From the NCBI GenBank assembly GCA_017474845.1, contig JAFVGS010000054.1, positions 20,771 to 84,770 of the forward strand: DNA of 64,000 bases, read 5' to 3'. A program made the translations under genes and the position numbers. The notes under the pieces were generated by a model. It was not told where the DNA came from and ran no database searches. It saw only the letters and a program-made list of their open reading frames with translations. Of the stretch, positions 34,929 through 42,983 are shown one piece after another. Each line of letters begins with the position of its first letter. Within the stretch, counting starts at the first letter, position 1. The DNA comes from Prevotella sp. (GTDB lineage: Bacteria; Bacteroidota; Bacteroidia; Bacteroidales; Bacteroidaceae).

Positions 34929-35477
34929 ATGGAGTATAAAGAGACCAAAATCAAGGGTGTATTCATTATCGAGCCGAAGGTGTTTCAAGATGCCCGCGGC
35001 TATTTCATGGAGGCCTGGAAGCAGGCAGAGTTCGACGAGCATGTCGGCCGGACGGTGTTCATCCAGGACAACGAGTCGAAGTCGTCGTTCGGTGTGCTGC
35101 GCGGCCTGCACTACCAGAAGGGCGATGCCTCGCAGGCCAAGCTCGTGCGTGTGATCAAGGGCAAGGTGCTCGATGTGGCGGTGGACATCCGCAAGTCGAG
35201 TCCGACGTTCGGCCAGCACGTGATGGTGGAGCTGAGCGAGGAGAACAAGCGCCAGTTCTTCATCCCGCGCGGGTTCGCTCACGGCTTCCTCGTGATGAGC
35301 GACGAGGCGATCTTCACCTATAAGGTGGACAACCCCTACGCGCCCCAGTGTGATGCCGGCATCCGCTGGAACGACCCCGAACTGGGCATCGAGTGGCCCA
35401 TCGACCCGGCGAAGGTGCTGACGAGTGAGAAGGACTTGAAGCAACCCTTGCTGAAAGATGCAGAAGTGTTTGAGTAA
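34929..35477 (+). CDS. rfbC: dTDP-4-dehydrorhamnose 3,5-epimerase
   Basis: A 182-residue cupin-fold epimerase in dTDP-L-rhamnose synthesis. It has EPKVFQDARGYFMEAW, the catalytic-His segment VLRGLHYQKGD, DVAVDIRKSSPTFG, the second conserved FIPRGFAHGFLV and YAPQCDAGIRWNDPELGIEWP. ATG 34929 (MEYKETKIKG) is used. ugd starts 45 bases downstream, across a GTTAAAGAA word array. Both enzymes make nucleotide sugars for cell-surface glycans. Confidence 0.93.
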   Translation: MEYKETKIKGVFIIEPKVFQDARGYFMEAWKQAEFDEHVGRTVFIQDNESKSSFGVLRGLHYQKGDASQAKLVRVIKGKVLDVAVDIRKSSPTFGQHVMVELSEENKRQFFIPRGFAHGFLVMSDEAIFTYKVDNPYAPQCDAGIRWNDPELGIEWPIDPAKVLTSEKDLKQPLLKDAEVFE

Positions 35478-35522
35478 GAGGTAGTTAAAGAAGTTAAGGA
35501 AGTTAAAGAAGTTAAAGGACAA
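35478..35522. repeat. GTTAAAGAA word array between rfbC and ugd
   Basis: Four tandem words AGTTAAAGA/AGTTAAGGA fill the spacer. Confidence 0.7.
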
Positions 35523-36842
35523 ATGAATATTGCAATTGTAGGAACTGGATATGTAGGATTGGTGTCGGGAACGTGTTTCGCTGACACAGGTGCTAATGTG
35601 ACGTGCGTCGATGTGGACGCAGCGAAGATTGAACGTCTGCAGAACGGCGAGATTCCCATCTATGAGCCGGGTCTCGACGAACTGGTGAAGAAGAATGTGG
35701 CTGCCGGCCGACTGAAGTTTACGACCGACCTCGCCTCTGTACTCGACGATGTGCAGATCGTGTTCTCGGCCGTAGGTACGCCTCCTGATGAGGATGGTTC
35801 GGCCGACCTGAAATATGTGCTCCAGGTGGCCCGTACCATCGGACAAAACCTGAACCACTATGTGGTGGTCGTCACCAAGTCGACGGTGCCTGTGGGTACG
35901 GCGAAGAAGGTGCGCAAGGCCATCGAGGAGGAACTGGAGAAGCGCGGTGTGGACATTGAGTTCGACGTCGCCTCGAACCCTGAGTTCCTCAAGGAGGGTA
36001 ACGCCATCAAGGACTTCATGTCGCCCGACCGTGTGGTGGTCGGTGTGGAGAGCGATCATGCGAAGAAGGTGCTCACGAAGCTCTACAAGCCCTTCCTGAT
36101 CAACAACTTCCGCGTGATCTTCATGGATATCCCCTCGGCCGAGATGACCAAATATGCCGCCAACTCGATGCTCGCCACGCGTATCTCATTCATGAACGAC
36201 ATCGCCAACCTTTGCGAGCGCGTGGGCGCGGATGTTAATATGGTACGCGCGGGAATAGGCTCCGACACCCGTATCGGCCGCAAGTTCCTCTATGCCGGCT
36301 GCGGCTATGGTGGCTCGTGCTTCCCCAAGGACGTGAAGGCACTCATCAAGACGGCCGACCAGAACGGCTACTCGATGGAGGTGTTGAAGGCGGTGGAGCG
36401 CGTGAACGAGCGCCAGAAGAGCGTGCTCTACGAGAAGCTCGTGAAGGCCTTCGGCTCTGAGGAAGCCCTGAAGGGCAAGACCTTCGCCATGTGGGGACTG
36501 TCGTTCAAGCCTGAGACCGACGATATGCGTGAGTCGACGGCCCTCGTGATGATCGACAAGCTGCTGAAGGCTGGCTGCACGCTGCGCGTGTATGACCCCA
36601 TCGCGATGGATGAGTGCAAGCGCAGGATCGGTGATACGGTGACCTACTGTCGTGATATGTACGACGCCGTGCTGGATGCCGACGCCCTGCTGCTGCTCAC
36701 GGAGTGGAAGGAGTTCCGTCTGCCCGGATGGGGCGTCATCAAGAAGGCGATGAAGCGGCCGTTAGTGATCGACGGACGAAACATCTTTGATATCGAGGAA
36801 CTTGAAGAGAACAACTTCGAGTATCACTGCATCGGAAAATGA
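35523..36842 (+). CDS. ugd: UDP-glucose 6-dehydrogenase
   Basis: Oxidises UDP-glucose to UDP-glucuronate with two NAD+. The 439-residue product has the NAD site IAIVGTGYVGLVSGTCFA and the central AEMTKYAANSMLATRISFMNDI. The catalytic Cys lies in GCGYGGSCFPKDVKAL, followed by GLSFKPETDDMRESTAL. The gene overlaps the next lipoprotein gene by four bases (ATGA). Confidence 0.95.
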   Translation: MNIAIVGTGYVGLVSGTCFADTGANVTCVDVDAAKIERLQNGEIPIYEPGLDELVKKNVAAGRLKFTTDLASVLDDVQIVFSAVGTPPDEDGSADLKYVLQVARTIGQNLNHYVVVVTKSTVPVGTAKKVRKAIEEELEKRGVDIEFDVASNPEFLKEGNAIKDFMSPDRVVVGVESDHAKKVLTKLYKPFLINNFRVIFMDIPSAEMTKYAANSMLATRISFMNDIANLCERVGADVNMVRAGIGSDTRIGRKFLYAGCGYGGSCFPKDVKALIKTADQNGYSMEVLKAVERVNERQKSVLYEKLVKAFGSEEALKGKTFAMWGLSFKPETDDMRESTALVMIDKLLKAGCTLRVYDPIAMDECKRRIGDTVTYCRDMYDAVLDADALLLLTEWKEFRLPGWGVIKKAMKRPLVIDGRNIFDIEELEENNFEYHCIGK

Positions 36843-37633
36843 GAAAATATGGCGGCATAGTGGTGGCAGTTCTGTTGCTGGCAGGATGTGGAGGACAGAA
36901 GTCCGAAGTCAGCCAGCAGGACGAAGACCGTGAGGCAAAGGCACTCATGCAGGGTGTCTGGGTCGATGCGGAGACGGAAGATATGTCGTTCCGCGTGGTG
37001 GGCGACACTATCTTCTATGCCGACTCCACCAGTATGCCGGCCTACTTCAAGATCGTCGGCGACTCGCTGACACTCTCCTCAGGCACAGCCTATGCCATCG
37101 AGAAGCAGACGGCCCACGTCTTCAGCTTCCGCAACCAGAACGGTGACTTGGTCACGTATCACAAGGCGGACGATGTGGAGGCCGACTCGCTCTTCGTGCA
37201 GGAAACGAAGCCTGCGACGGTGATGACCTACACGCATCAGGTGAAGACCGACTCTGTGGTCAGCTACAACGGCGCCCGCTACCACTGGTATATCGCCATC
37301 AATCCCACGCGCTATAAGGTGGTGCGACGGACGTTCAACGATGACGGTATGGAGGTGGAGAACGTGTACTACGACAATATCATGCACATCAGCGTGTATA
37401 ACGGAGCCCAGTGCATGTACTCGAGCGACTTCCGCAAACAGCAGTTTACGAATATGGTGCCGGCGTCGTTCCTCGACGAGGCCGTGCTGGCGAACATGGA
37501 GTACAGCAAGGCTGATGCGGCCGGCCTGCACTTCAACGCCACGCTCTGTATCCCCGACGGCGCCAGCTGTTACCTTGTAGAGGCGGTTATCTCGTACAAG
37601 GGAGAGATGACGATGAAGCTGCTGGAATATTAG
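36839..37633 (+). CDS. DUF4738-type lipoprotein
   Basis: A 264-residue lipoprotein with lipobox LLAGC (acylated Cys near residue 17). The body resembles the Bacteroidales DUF4738 family, including the Tyr/Asp-rich MEVENVYYDNIMHISVYNG and DFRKQQFTNMVPASFLDEAVLANMEY. No catalytic motif is seen, and its function is unknown. It is translationally coupled to ugd (ATGA) and lies just before the truncated sigma gene. Confidence 0.65.
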   Translation: MRKYGGIVVAVLLLAGCGGQKSEVSQQDEDREAKALMQGVWVDAETEDMSFRVVGDTIFYADSTSMPAYFKIVGDSLTLSSGTAYAIEKQTAHVFSFRNQNGDLVTYHKADDVEADSLFVQETKPATVMTYTHQVKTDSVVSYNGARYHWYIAINPTRYKVVRRTFNDDGMEVENVYYDNIMHISVYNGAQCMYSSDFRKQQFTNMVPASFLDEAVLANMEYSKADAAGLHFNATLCIPDGASCYLVEAVISYKGEMTMKLLEY

Positions 37634-37642
37634 TCCAGGAGG

Positions 37643-37846
37643 ATGGATAAAGAACTGGAGAAAGACTTCCTTGACATGATTGACGCCCATGAGCGCGTGA
37701 TCTACAAGGTGTGCTACTTCTCTGCCAAGAATCATGACGAGCTCGAGGACATGAGTTATCAGACGATGGCCGACATACTCGGAACGACGACTAACAACAT
37801 AGGGGTGAAACTCAACCATATCAGGCATAAACTGAGGAAGATGTAA
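37643..37846 (+). pseudogene. ECF sigma factor remnant with internal deletion
   Basis: Only 67 residues. The first ~37 (DKELEKDFLDMIDAHERVIYKVCYF) match the start of sigma-70 region 2. The rest (MSYQTMADILGTTTNNIGVKLNHIRHKL) is the helix-turn-helix of region 4. About 100 residues that should lie between, including most of region 2 and the linker, are missing, yet the frame is intact. The join falls in DELED/MSYQ; LED occurs at both edges in related sigma factors, so recombination between short repeats is plausible (inference). It cannot bind core polymerase normally. A short peptide might still be made. Confidence 0.75.
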
Positions 37847-37869
37847 ACTCACCCAGACACAACACAAAC

Positions 37870-38064
37870 ATGAAATTAGAAGACTTAAAGAACAAATGGA
37901 AGACTCTCGACAAACAGCTGCCTGAAGGCAAGATCGTGAACCGTCAGGCGCTGATGGACCTCATCAGAAAGACTGCTGAAGAGGACGCAGACAGTCTGTC
38001 ACTCCCCGAGCCAGGCGTCGAGGAGCATACGGGCGATGGAGAGCTTCTCGGGGATGGTGGGTAG
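37870..38064 (+). pseudogene. Truncated sigma-linked (anti-sigma-like) protein
   Basis: Starts MKLEDLKNKWKTLDKQLPEG and continues IVNRQALMDLIRK, the typical N-terminus of the small protein encoded after ECF sigma genes in Prevotella-like genomes. The family-like part ends at about residue 40. The remaining codons are just the antisense of the nudC 3' end. So the gene has lost its membrane and C-terminal part, with the break point near the nudC stop (37999). With the deleted sigma gene, it marks a dead operon. Confidence 0.65.
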
Positions 38065-38772
38065 GTTGTCCTTACGGAACCAGCCACCCTTGGCGATCTC
38101 TGAGCGCTGGAGGTGGATGTCGCCGCTGACGTAGTCGGCATTGAAGCCCACCATCAGTCCGCAGGGGTAGGGCCAAGGCTGCGAGGCGAAGTAACGGATG
38201 TTGGTAATCCTGACGCCCGTCTCCTCGAAAGCCTCACGGGCGACGGCTTCCTCAAGCGTCTCACCTGTCTCGACAAAACCGGCCACGAGACCGTAGAAGT
38301 CCGTACGGAAGTTCTTTGCACGGACGAGCAGCACCTCGTCGCCCTTATGGATGAGTACGATGACGGCTGTCGCTAACTGCGGCCAGATCTCCTTGCCGCA
38401 AGAAGTACACTTCTTCGAGATGTCGGTATCCATCCGCATCGGGGCACCACAGACACCACAGTATTTCGTGTTCTGGTCCCAGTAGAGCAGTTCCTGACAC
38501 TTGCCGGCCTTCAGATAGAGCGGCTTCTCCAAATGATAGAAACTCTTGCGCAGGCCGATCATCTCATAGCGTGCGTCGTCAGTGATGGGGGCGTCGATGC
38601 GATAGGTGATGACGGGTGTGCCGTCGGCCATCGGGGTGATGGTCATCTGGTGCGTCCAGGGCTTCACCTCCGTAGGCGGCTCCTCGCACAGAGGGATCGT
38701 ATAACTGCCGTCAGACTTCTTCTCCAACAGCAGTTCTTCCTTGCAAAATACGAAATAATAGGTCATCTTCAT
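37999..38772 (-). CDS. nudC: NAD(H) pyrophosphatase / RNA deNADding Nudix hydrolase
   Basis: 257 residues. A zinc ribbon (CGVCG and CTSCG pairs) precedes the Nudix box GFVETGETLEEAVAREAFEETGV, and the family signature SQPWPYP follows (its next residues CGLM differ slightly from the usual SxLM). It cleaves NADH or NAD+ to mononucleotides and removes NAD caps from RNA in related species. The C-terminus is intact, so the deletion that damaged the facing anti-sigma gene stopped at or just before its stop codon. Confidence 0.92.
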   Translation of the reverse strand: MKMTYYFVFCKEELLLEKKSDGSYTIPLCEEPPTEVKPWTHQMTITPMADGTPVITYRIDAPITDDARYEMIGLRKSFYHLEKPLYLKAGKCQELLYWDQNTKYCGVCGAPMRMDTDISKKCTSCGKEIWPQLATAVIVLIHKGDEVLLVRAKNFRTDFYGLVAGFVETGETLEEAVAREAFEETGVRITNIRYFASQPWPYPCGLMVGFNADYVSGDIHLQRSEIAKGGWFRKDNLPTIPEKLSIARMLLDAWLGE

Positions 38773-38778
38773 TTCTTT

Positions 38779-40536
38779 TTATTTCCCAAACAGTAGCTTC
38801 CTGTCGCGCTCGATGGCGGGCTTTACCCATTCCTCAGGAACGAACTTCCAGTTGGCGTTCGGCTGGGGGTTGATGGAGCCCAGGCGCTTGATCTCCTCCG
38901 TCAGATAATGGCGCTGGTCGAGTTCGCTGCAGTAGATCACGCGGCTGGCAAGCGAGTCCTTGGGGATGCCGGCACCGTGAGTGAGCAGCTCGCCGCCACC
39001 GTTGGCGCGATAGCTGTTCATCGCTACCTTGTACCATTTCTTCTCATTGAAAGGCTGACCGTTTGACATACGGAGGATATGCACCTTCTCACCGTCGGGC
39101 TTGGTGACGTCCACCTCGTAGTCGATACCGGCGGCAGAGTCGAAGTTGAAGGTGTAGTACTTGAAGCCCGCGCGCTGCTGGTCGTCCTTCATCTCGTCGT
39201 TGAGCAGCAGGATATGGTCATCGGGCGACTTCATCTGGTTCGTCCAGATGTCGTAGCTCATCTCCAGATGCTTGCGGATCTCCTCGCCCGTCATGCGGAG
39301 CACGAGCAGCAGGTTCTCGAAGCGGTAGAGCTTGAACATATCAGCCTGGGTCACGTCGCCCGCATCGATCTTGGCGTTGAACGAGAGGGGAGCGGTGATG
39401 GACACGTCAGCGCCTGTGATCTCCATTTGCAGGTTGTGGATCAGGTCGGCGAAGGCGGAGTTGCCGAAGAAGCAGTCGCGTGTGTAGATTGTGTTCTCGA
39501 AGGTGCCGATCTTACGGTCTACGTATGCTTTCACGGCGTCGATGCGAGGCTGGAAGTGGGTGACCATCTCTTCGTCGACCTGCTCGTCGAGCACGCTGAC
39601 GATCTCGCCCTTGATGTCCTTCTTCACCAGACGGCCGTTCTCAATGGTCAGCTCAATCTCTGCCTCTGCCACATTCCTGACATAGCAGGATGGGTCGATG
39701 ATGAGCACCTGCTGACCCTCTTTGTTCGTGACCCACTCGTTGTGTACCTGATGGTCGTGTCCGAAGAAGATGACGTCGAAGCCGGGCACCTCACGGGCGA
39801 CGGCCTCTGTGGCGTTCTCCTCGTAGGTGTCTGTGATGATGCCGCCGTCCTTGCCTGAATGGAAGAGTCCGAAGATCAGGTCGGGCTTCTCCACCTCCTT
39901 GATGTATTTCACCCATTTCTTCGCGCAGGCAGTCATCTCCTCGAACTCCATTCCCTTCCACACGTTCTCTGTCAGCCAGTTGGGGATGGCGGGCGTAAGC
40001 ATGCCGATGATGCAGATCTTCACACCGTCGATAACGTGGACGGAGTAGGGGTGCAGGCCGTCGTAGATGTTCTTCGGATGGGCTGTGCCGTCGGAGCCGG
40101 CCTTCACGATGTTTGCACCCAGCAACGGACAGCGCACCTCGCGGATCCACTTGTCGTATACCTTATGGCCGGGCTCGATGTCGTGATTGCCGACGGTCTC
40201 AGCGTCGTAGCCCATATAGTTGATGACAGAGGCAGCGAGGTTCTCGTCCTCAGGCATCACGTAGTTGGACCAGTAGACGCAGGGCTGGCCTTGCAGGATG
40301 TCACCGTTGTCGATGAGCAGCAGGTGGTCGCCGTACTTCGCGCGTTCCTTTTTAATATAGGTGTTCGCACGGGTGAGCGTTCCCTTGAGGGGCTTGCGCT
40401 CCATGAAGTCGTAGGGGAAGAAGTGACCGTGCACGTCGCTGGTCTCGATGACTTTCATCCGGATGGTCTTCGTCTGTTGTCCTGACATCGGTAGCATGCT
40501 CATGAGCAGGAGGGCTAAAATGATGACTTTCTTCAT
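38779..40536 (-). CDS. Secreted 5'-nucleotidase / 2',3'-cyclic phosphodiesterase family protein
   Basis: A 585-residue periplasmic or exported metallophosphatase. The signal peptide MKKVIILALLLMSMLPMSG is followed by the calcineurin-like domain (ETSDVHGHFFPYDF, LLIDNGDILQGQP, TVGNHDIEPG, FFGHDHQVH). The C-terminal 5'-nucleotidase domain (ITAPLSFNAKI, VALNSYRANGGGEL-like VAMNSYRANGGGE) binds the nucleotide base. This is the UshA/CpdB arrangement; whether cyclic or linear nucleotides are preferred is not clear. It is 6 bases upstream of nudC, so both are likely one nucleotide-salvage unit. Confidence 0.88.
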   Translation of the reverse strand: MKKVIILALLLMSMLPMSGQQTKTIRMKVIETSDVHGHFFPYDFMERKPLKGTLTRANTYIKKERAKYGDHLLLIDNGDILQGQPCVYWSNYVMPEDENLAASVINYMGYDAETVGNHDIEPGHKVYDKWIREVRCPLLGANIVKAGSDGTAHPKNIYDGLHPYSVHVIDGVKICIIGMLTPAIPNWLTENVWKGMEFEEMTACAKKWVKYIKEVEKPDLIFGLFHSGKDGGIITDTYEENATEAVAREVPGFDVIFFGHDHQVHNEWVTNKEGQQVLIIDPSCYVRNVAEAEIELTIENGRLVKKDIKGEIVSVLDEQVDEEMVTHFQPRIDAVKAYVDRKIGTFENTIYTRDCFFGNSAFADLIHNLQMEITGADVSITAPLSFNAKIDAGDVTQADMFKLYRFENLLLVLRMTGEEIRKHLEMSYDIWTNQMKSPDDHILLLNDEMKDDQQRAGFKYYTFNFDSAAGIDYEVDVTKPDGEKVHILRMSNGQPFNEKKWYKVAMNSYRANGGGELLTHGAGIPKDSLASRVIYCSELDQRHYLTEEIKRLGSINPQPNANWKFVPEEWVKPAIERDRKLLFGK

Positions 40537-40554
40537 AATTGATTAATTTTTCGG

Positions 40555-40562
40555 CAAAATTA
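40555..40562 (-). promoter_or_regulatory. -7 box for the nucleotidase-nudC unit
   Basis: TAATTTTG on the minus strand, 18 bases before the ATG. Confidence 0.65.
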
Positions 40563-40645
40563 CGAAGAAAAAATCAAACCGCCAAGAGTTTATGGTGTTT
40601 TAGGCACACTTTTTGCAGTTTTTTTGTAGAAAACAAATAAAAGAT

Positions 40646-40652
40646 AAGGAGG
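40646..40652 (+). promoter_or_regulatory. Strong Shine-Dalgarno site (AAGGAGG)
   Basis: A full AAGGAGG stands 8 bases before the ATG at 40661. Most genes in this window lack any such site, as is normal for Bacteroidetes, so this one is unusual and decides the start. Confidence 0.75.
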
Positions 40653-40660
40653 AAACGATT

Positions 40661-41365
40661 ATGGCATTTATTGACTATTACAAGATTTTAGGCGTCGACA
40701 AGACGATTCCGCAGAAGGATGTGAAGAAAGCATACCTGAAGCGGGCGAAGCAGTTCCATCCCGACCTGCATCCCGACGATCCCAAGGCCCAGGCGAAGTT
40801 CCAGGCCCTGCAGGAGGCGTATGATGTGATCGGCGATCCTGAAAAGCGACGTAAGTACGACCAATATGGTGAACAGTGGAAGCAGGCTGAGCAGTTCCAA
40901 GGCTTTGGCGGAGGTGCTGGCGGGGGCAACCCCTTTGGCGGCTTCGACTTCTCGCAGTTCACGTCGGGCTCAGGCGGCGGATTCAGTGATTTCTTCGAGA
41001 GTCTCTTTGGCCGCAAAGGCCGGGAGGGTGGGGGCTTTGGCGGTTTCCAGGGCTTCTCGTCCGGTGGCGCAGGCTATGGCCGTCAGGCGCGTACGAACTC
41101 TGGTGAGATGAACGCCAATGTGACCATCGATCTCTATACGGCCCTGCTTGGCGGTGAGGTGATGCTCTCGCTGAGCAACGGTCAGAAGGTGAAGATGAAG
41201 ATCAAGCCGGAGACGCAGCCTGGTACAAAAGTACGTCTCCGCGGCAAGGGATATGACCGCGGAGACGGAACCTTCGGTGATCTGATCATCACTTATCAGG
41301 TGAAACTGCCTACGAACCTGACAGAGCGGCAGAAGGCGCTGCTCCAGCAGATGCGTGAAGGCTGA
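40661..41365 (+). CDS. J-domain co-chaperone (short CbpA/DnaJ-like)
   Basis: A 234-residue DnaJ relative. The J domain (1-70) has the HPD motif in QFHPDLHPDDP. A Gly/Phe-rich linker (FGGGAGGGNPFGGFDFSQF and on) follows. The C-terminal part keeps one substrate-binding beta domain (VTIDLYTALLGGEVML, KVRLRGKGYDRGDGTFGDL). It has no zinc-finger cysteines and is shorter than E. coli CbpA (306). It would stimulate DnaK ATP hydrolysis. No DnaK or CbpM gene lies nearby. The start is fixed by a strong AAGGAGG site. Confidence 0.88.
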   Translation: MAFIDYYKILGVDKTIPQKDVKKAYLKRAKQFHPDLHPDDPKAQAKFQALQEAYDVIGDPEKRRKYDQYGEQWKQAEQFQGFGGGAGGGNPFGGFDFSQFTSGSGGGFSDFFESLFGRKGREGGGFGGFQGFSSGGAGYGRQARTNSGEMNANVTIDLYTALLGGEVMLSLSNGQKVKMKIKPETQPGTKVRLRGKGYDRGDGTFGDLIITYQVKLPTNLTERQKALLQQMREG

Positions 41366-41366
41366 T

Positions 41367-42812
41367 TTAATAGAATATCATCGTGATGAGGTAAGCGACG
41401 ATCGTTGAGGTGAACACGCAGATCAGACCTGGCATCATGAACGAGTGGTTCAGCAGGTATTTTCCGATGACGGTCGTTCCTGAACGGTCGAAGTTCACGG
41501 TGGCGATATCAGAGGGATAGTTGGGGATGAAGAAGTAACCGTAGACGGAAGGCAGCACACCCAGCAGCACAGGACCAGGGATGCCTAACTTGTAGGCCAG
41601 CGGCAACATGGCCACCACCACAGCACCCTGAGAGTTGATGAGCACAGAGACCAGGAAGAACACCAGAGCGATGCTCCAGGGGTACTGGGCTACGATGTCC
41701 TCGAGGCCAGCCTGCATCTCAGACATGTAATTAGAGAAATAGGTGTCGGCCAGCCAGGCGATACCGTAGATGGCGACAACGGCCACCATACCTGACTGCC
41801 AGACGGGTCCTGCGACGGCCTTCTTCGGAGCAGCCTTACAGAAGATGATCATCAGCGCTGCGGCAGAGATCATCACAATCTGGATGACGAGGTTCATCTT
41901 CAGACCAACCATACTCTTCTGCGTCATTCCTTCGGCAACAATACCTGCTTTTGCAAGTGCATCTGCAGAGATCGTTGTATTACCATCGATGATGGGGAGT
42001 GGAGCAGCACCCTTGATGGCCTTGATGGTCTCGTATGAGGGCAGCAGTTCGGGTAAGGCAGCGAACATCACGATGACAGCGAGGGCACCGAGGAAGATGA
42101 ACACAGCGTTCTTGGCCGACTGCGGGATCTCCTTGTCGAGGGTGGTGGCACCAGAACCGTAGATGTAATCACGCTGAACGGGATCGGCAATCTTCTTCTG
42201 GAACTCAGGATCCTTGTCGAGGTCGAGACCACGACGGTAGGAAGCGGCAGCAGCAGCCATCAGACCACACACACAAGCCGGGATGGAGACCATCAGCACA
42301 CGGGGAATGGTGATGTCGAAATGGTTGGCATTGGAGATGGTGACGAAGGCCACAACGGCGGCGGCGATGGGTGAACAGGTGATACCCACCTGAGAGGCGA
42401 TAGAGGCCACACCACAAGGACGCTCAGGACGGATGCCTTTCTTTAACGCAATGTCGCAAATGATTGGCATCAAGGTGTATACGACGTGACCTGTACCAAC
42501 TAAAACCGTCAGGAAGAACGTACACAGCGGGGCGAGGAAGGTGATGCGATCCGGATGTTTGCGGAGCATCTTCTCAGCAATCTGGATCAACCAGTCCATA
42601 CCACCTGATGCCTGCATGATACCCGCACAGGTGACGGCTGCGATGATGATGTAGATCACATCCGTCGGAGGCGTACCGGGCTTCAAGCCAAAACCGAACA
42701 CGAGAAGGGCCAGTCCGATACCGGAAATGGCACCAAGGGCGAGAGAACCATAGCGTGAACCCACCCACAAAGCTCCTAAAACGATGCAGAGCTGAAGAAT
42801 CATTAATACCAT
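41367..42812 (-). CDS. Anaerobic C4-dicarboxylate transporter, DcuA/DcuB family
   Basis: A 481-residue inner-membrane carrier with about twelve spans. The N-terminal LQLCIVLGALWVGSRYGSLALG and SGIGLALLVFGFGLKPGTPPTDV match Dcu proteins, as do FFLTVLVGTGHVVYTLMPII and VGITCSPIAAAVVAF. Dcu carriers exchange fumarate, malate or aspartate for succinate in anaerobes that respire with fumarate, which fits this group. It has its own TATCTTTG box (42850-42857) and is convergent with the J-domain gene. Confidence 0.92.
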   Translation of the reverse strand: MVLMILQLCIVLGALWVGSRYGSLALGAISGIGLALLVFGFGLKPGTPPTDVIYIIIAAVTCAGIMQASGGMDWLIQIAEKMLRKHPDRITFLAPLCTFFLTVLVGTGHVVYTLMPIICDIALKKGIRPERPCGVASIASQVGITCSPIAAAVVAFVTISNANHFDITIPRVLMVSIPACVCGLMAAAAASYRRGLDLDKDPEFQKKIADPVQRDYIYGSGATTLDKEIPQSAKNAVFIFLGALAVIVMFAALPELLPSYETIKAIKGAAPLPIIDGNTTISADALAKAGIVAEGMTQKSMVGLKMNLVIQIVMISAAALMIIFCKAAPKKAVAGPVWQSGMVAVVAIYGIAWLADTYFSNYMSEMQAGLEDIVAQYPWSIALVFFLVSVLINSQGAVVVAMLPLAYKLGIPGPVLLGVLPSVYGYFFIPNYPSDIATVNFDRSGTTVIGKYLLNHSFMMPGLICVFTSTIVAYLITMIFY

Positions 42813-42849
42813 AGTGTCGTTTTTTAATTAGTTATTGCATATTTGTGTG

Positions 42850-42857
42850 CAAAGATA
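42850..42857 (-). promoter_or_regulatory. -7 box for the Dcu transporter gene
   Basis: TATCTTTG on the minus strand, 37 bases before the ATG. Confidence 0.65.
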
Positions 42858-42916
42858 AGAAAAAAATCTGAAAGAAAAAACTTTTTATGAGAAAAATCTA
42901 AAAATTATTTATTTCT

Positions 42917-42947
42917 TTTGTCAGGTCGGATAATTTATGTACCTTTG
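42917..42947 (+). promoter_or_regulatory. Consensus Bacteroidetes promoter for ileS
   Basis: TTTG at 42917-42920, a 19-base spacer, then TACCTTTG at 42940-42947. It sits 36 bases before the ileS ATG. Confidence 0.8.
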
Positions 42948-42983
42948 CACGCCAAAAGAGAAAAGTATAAAAAACGACATAAG

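Noticed and set aside
37999-38064. Last ~22 codons of the anti-sigma-like frame as real protein
   Set aside because: They are the reverse of the nudC coding sequence and carry no family features.
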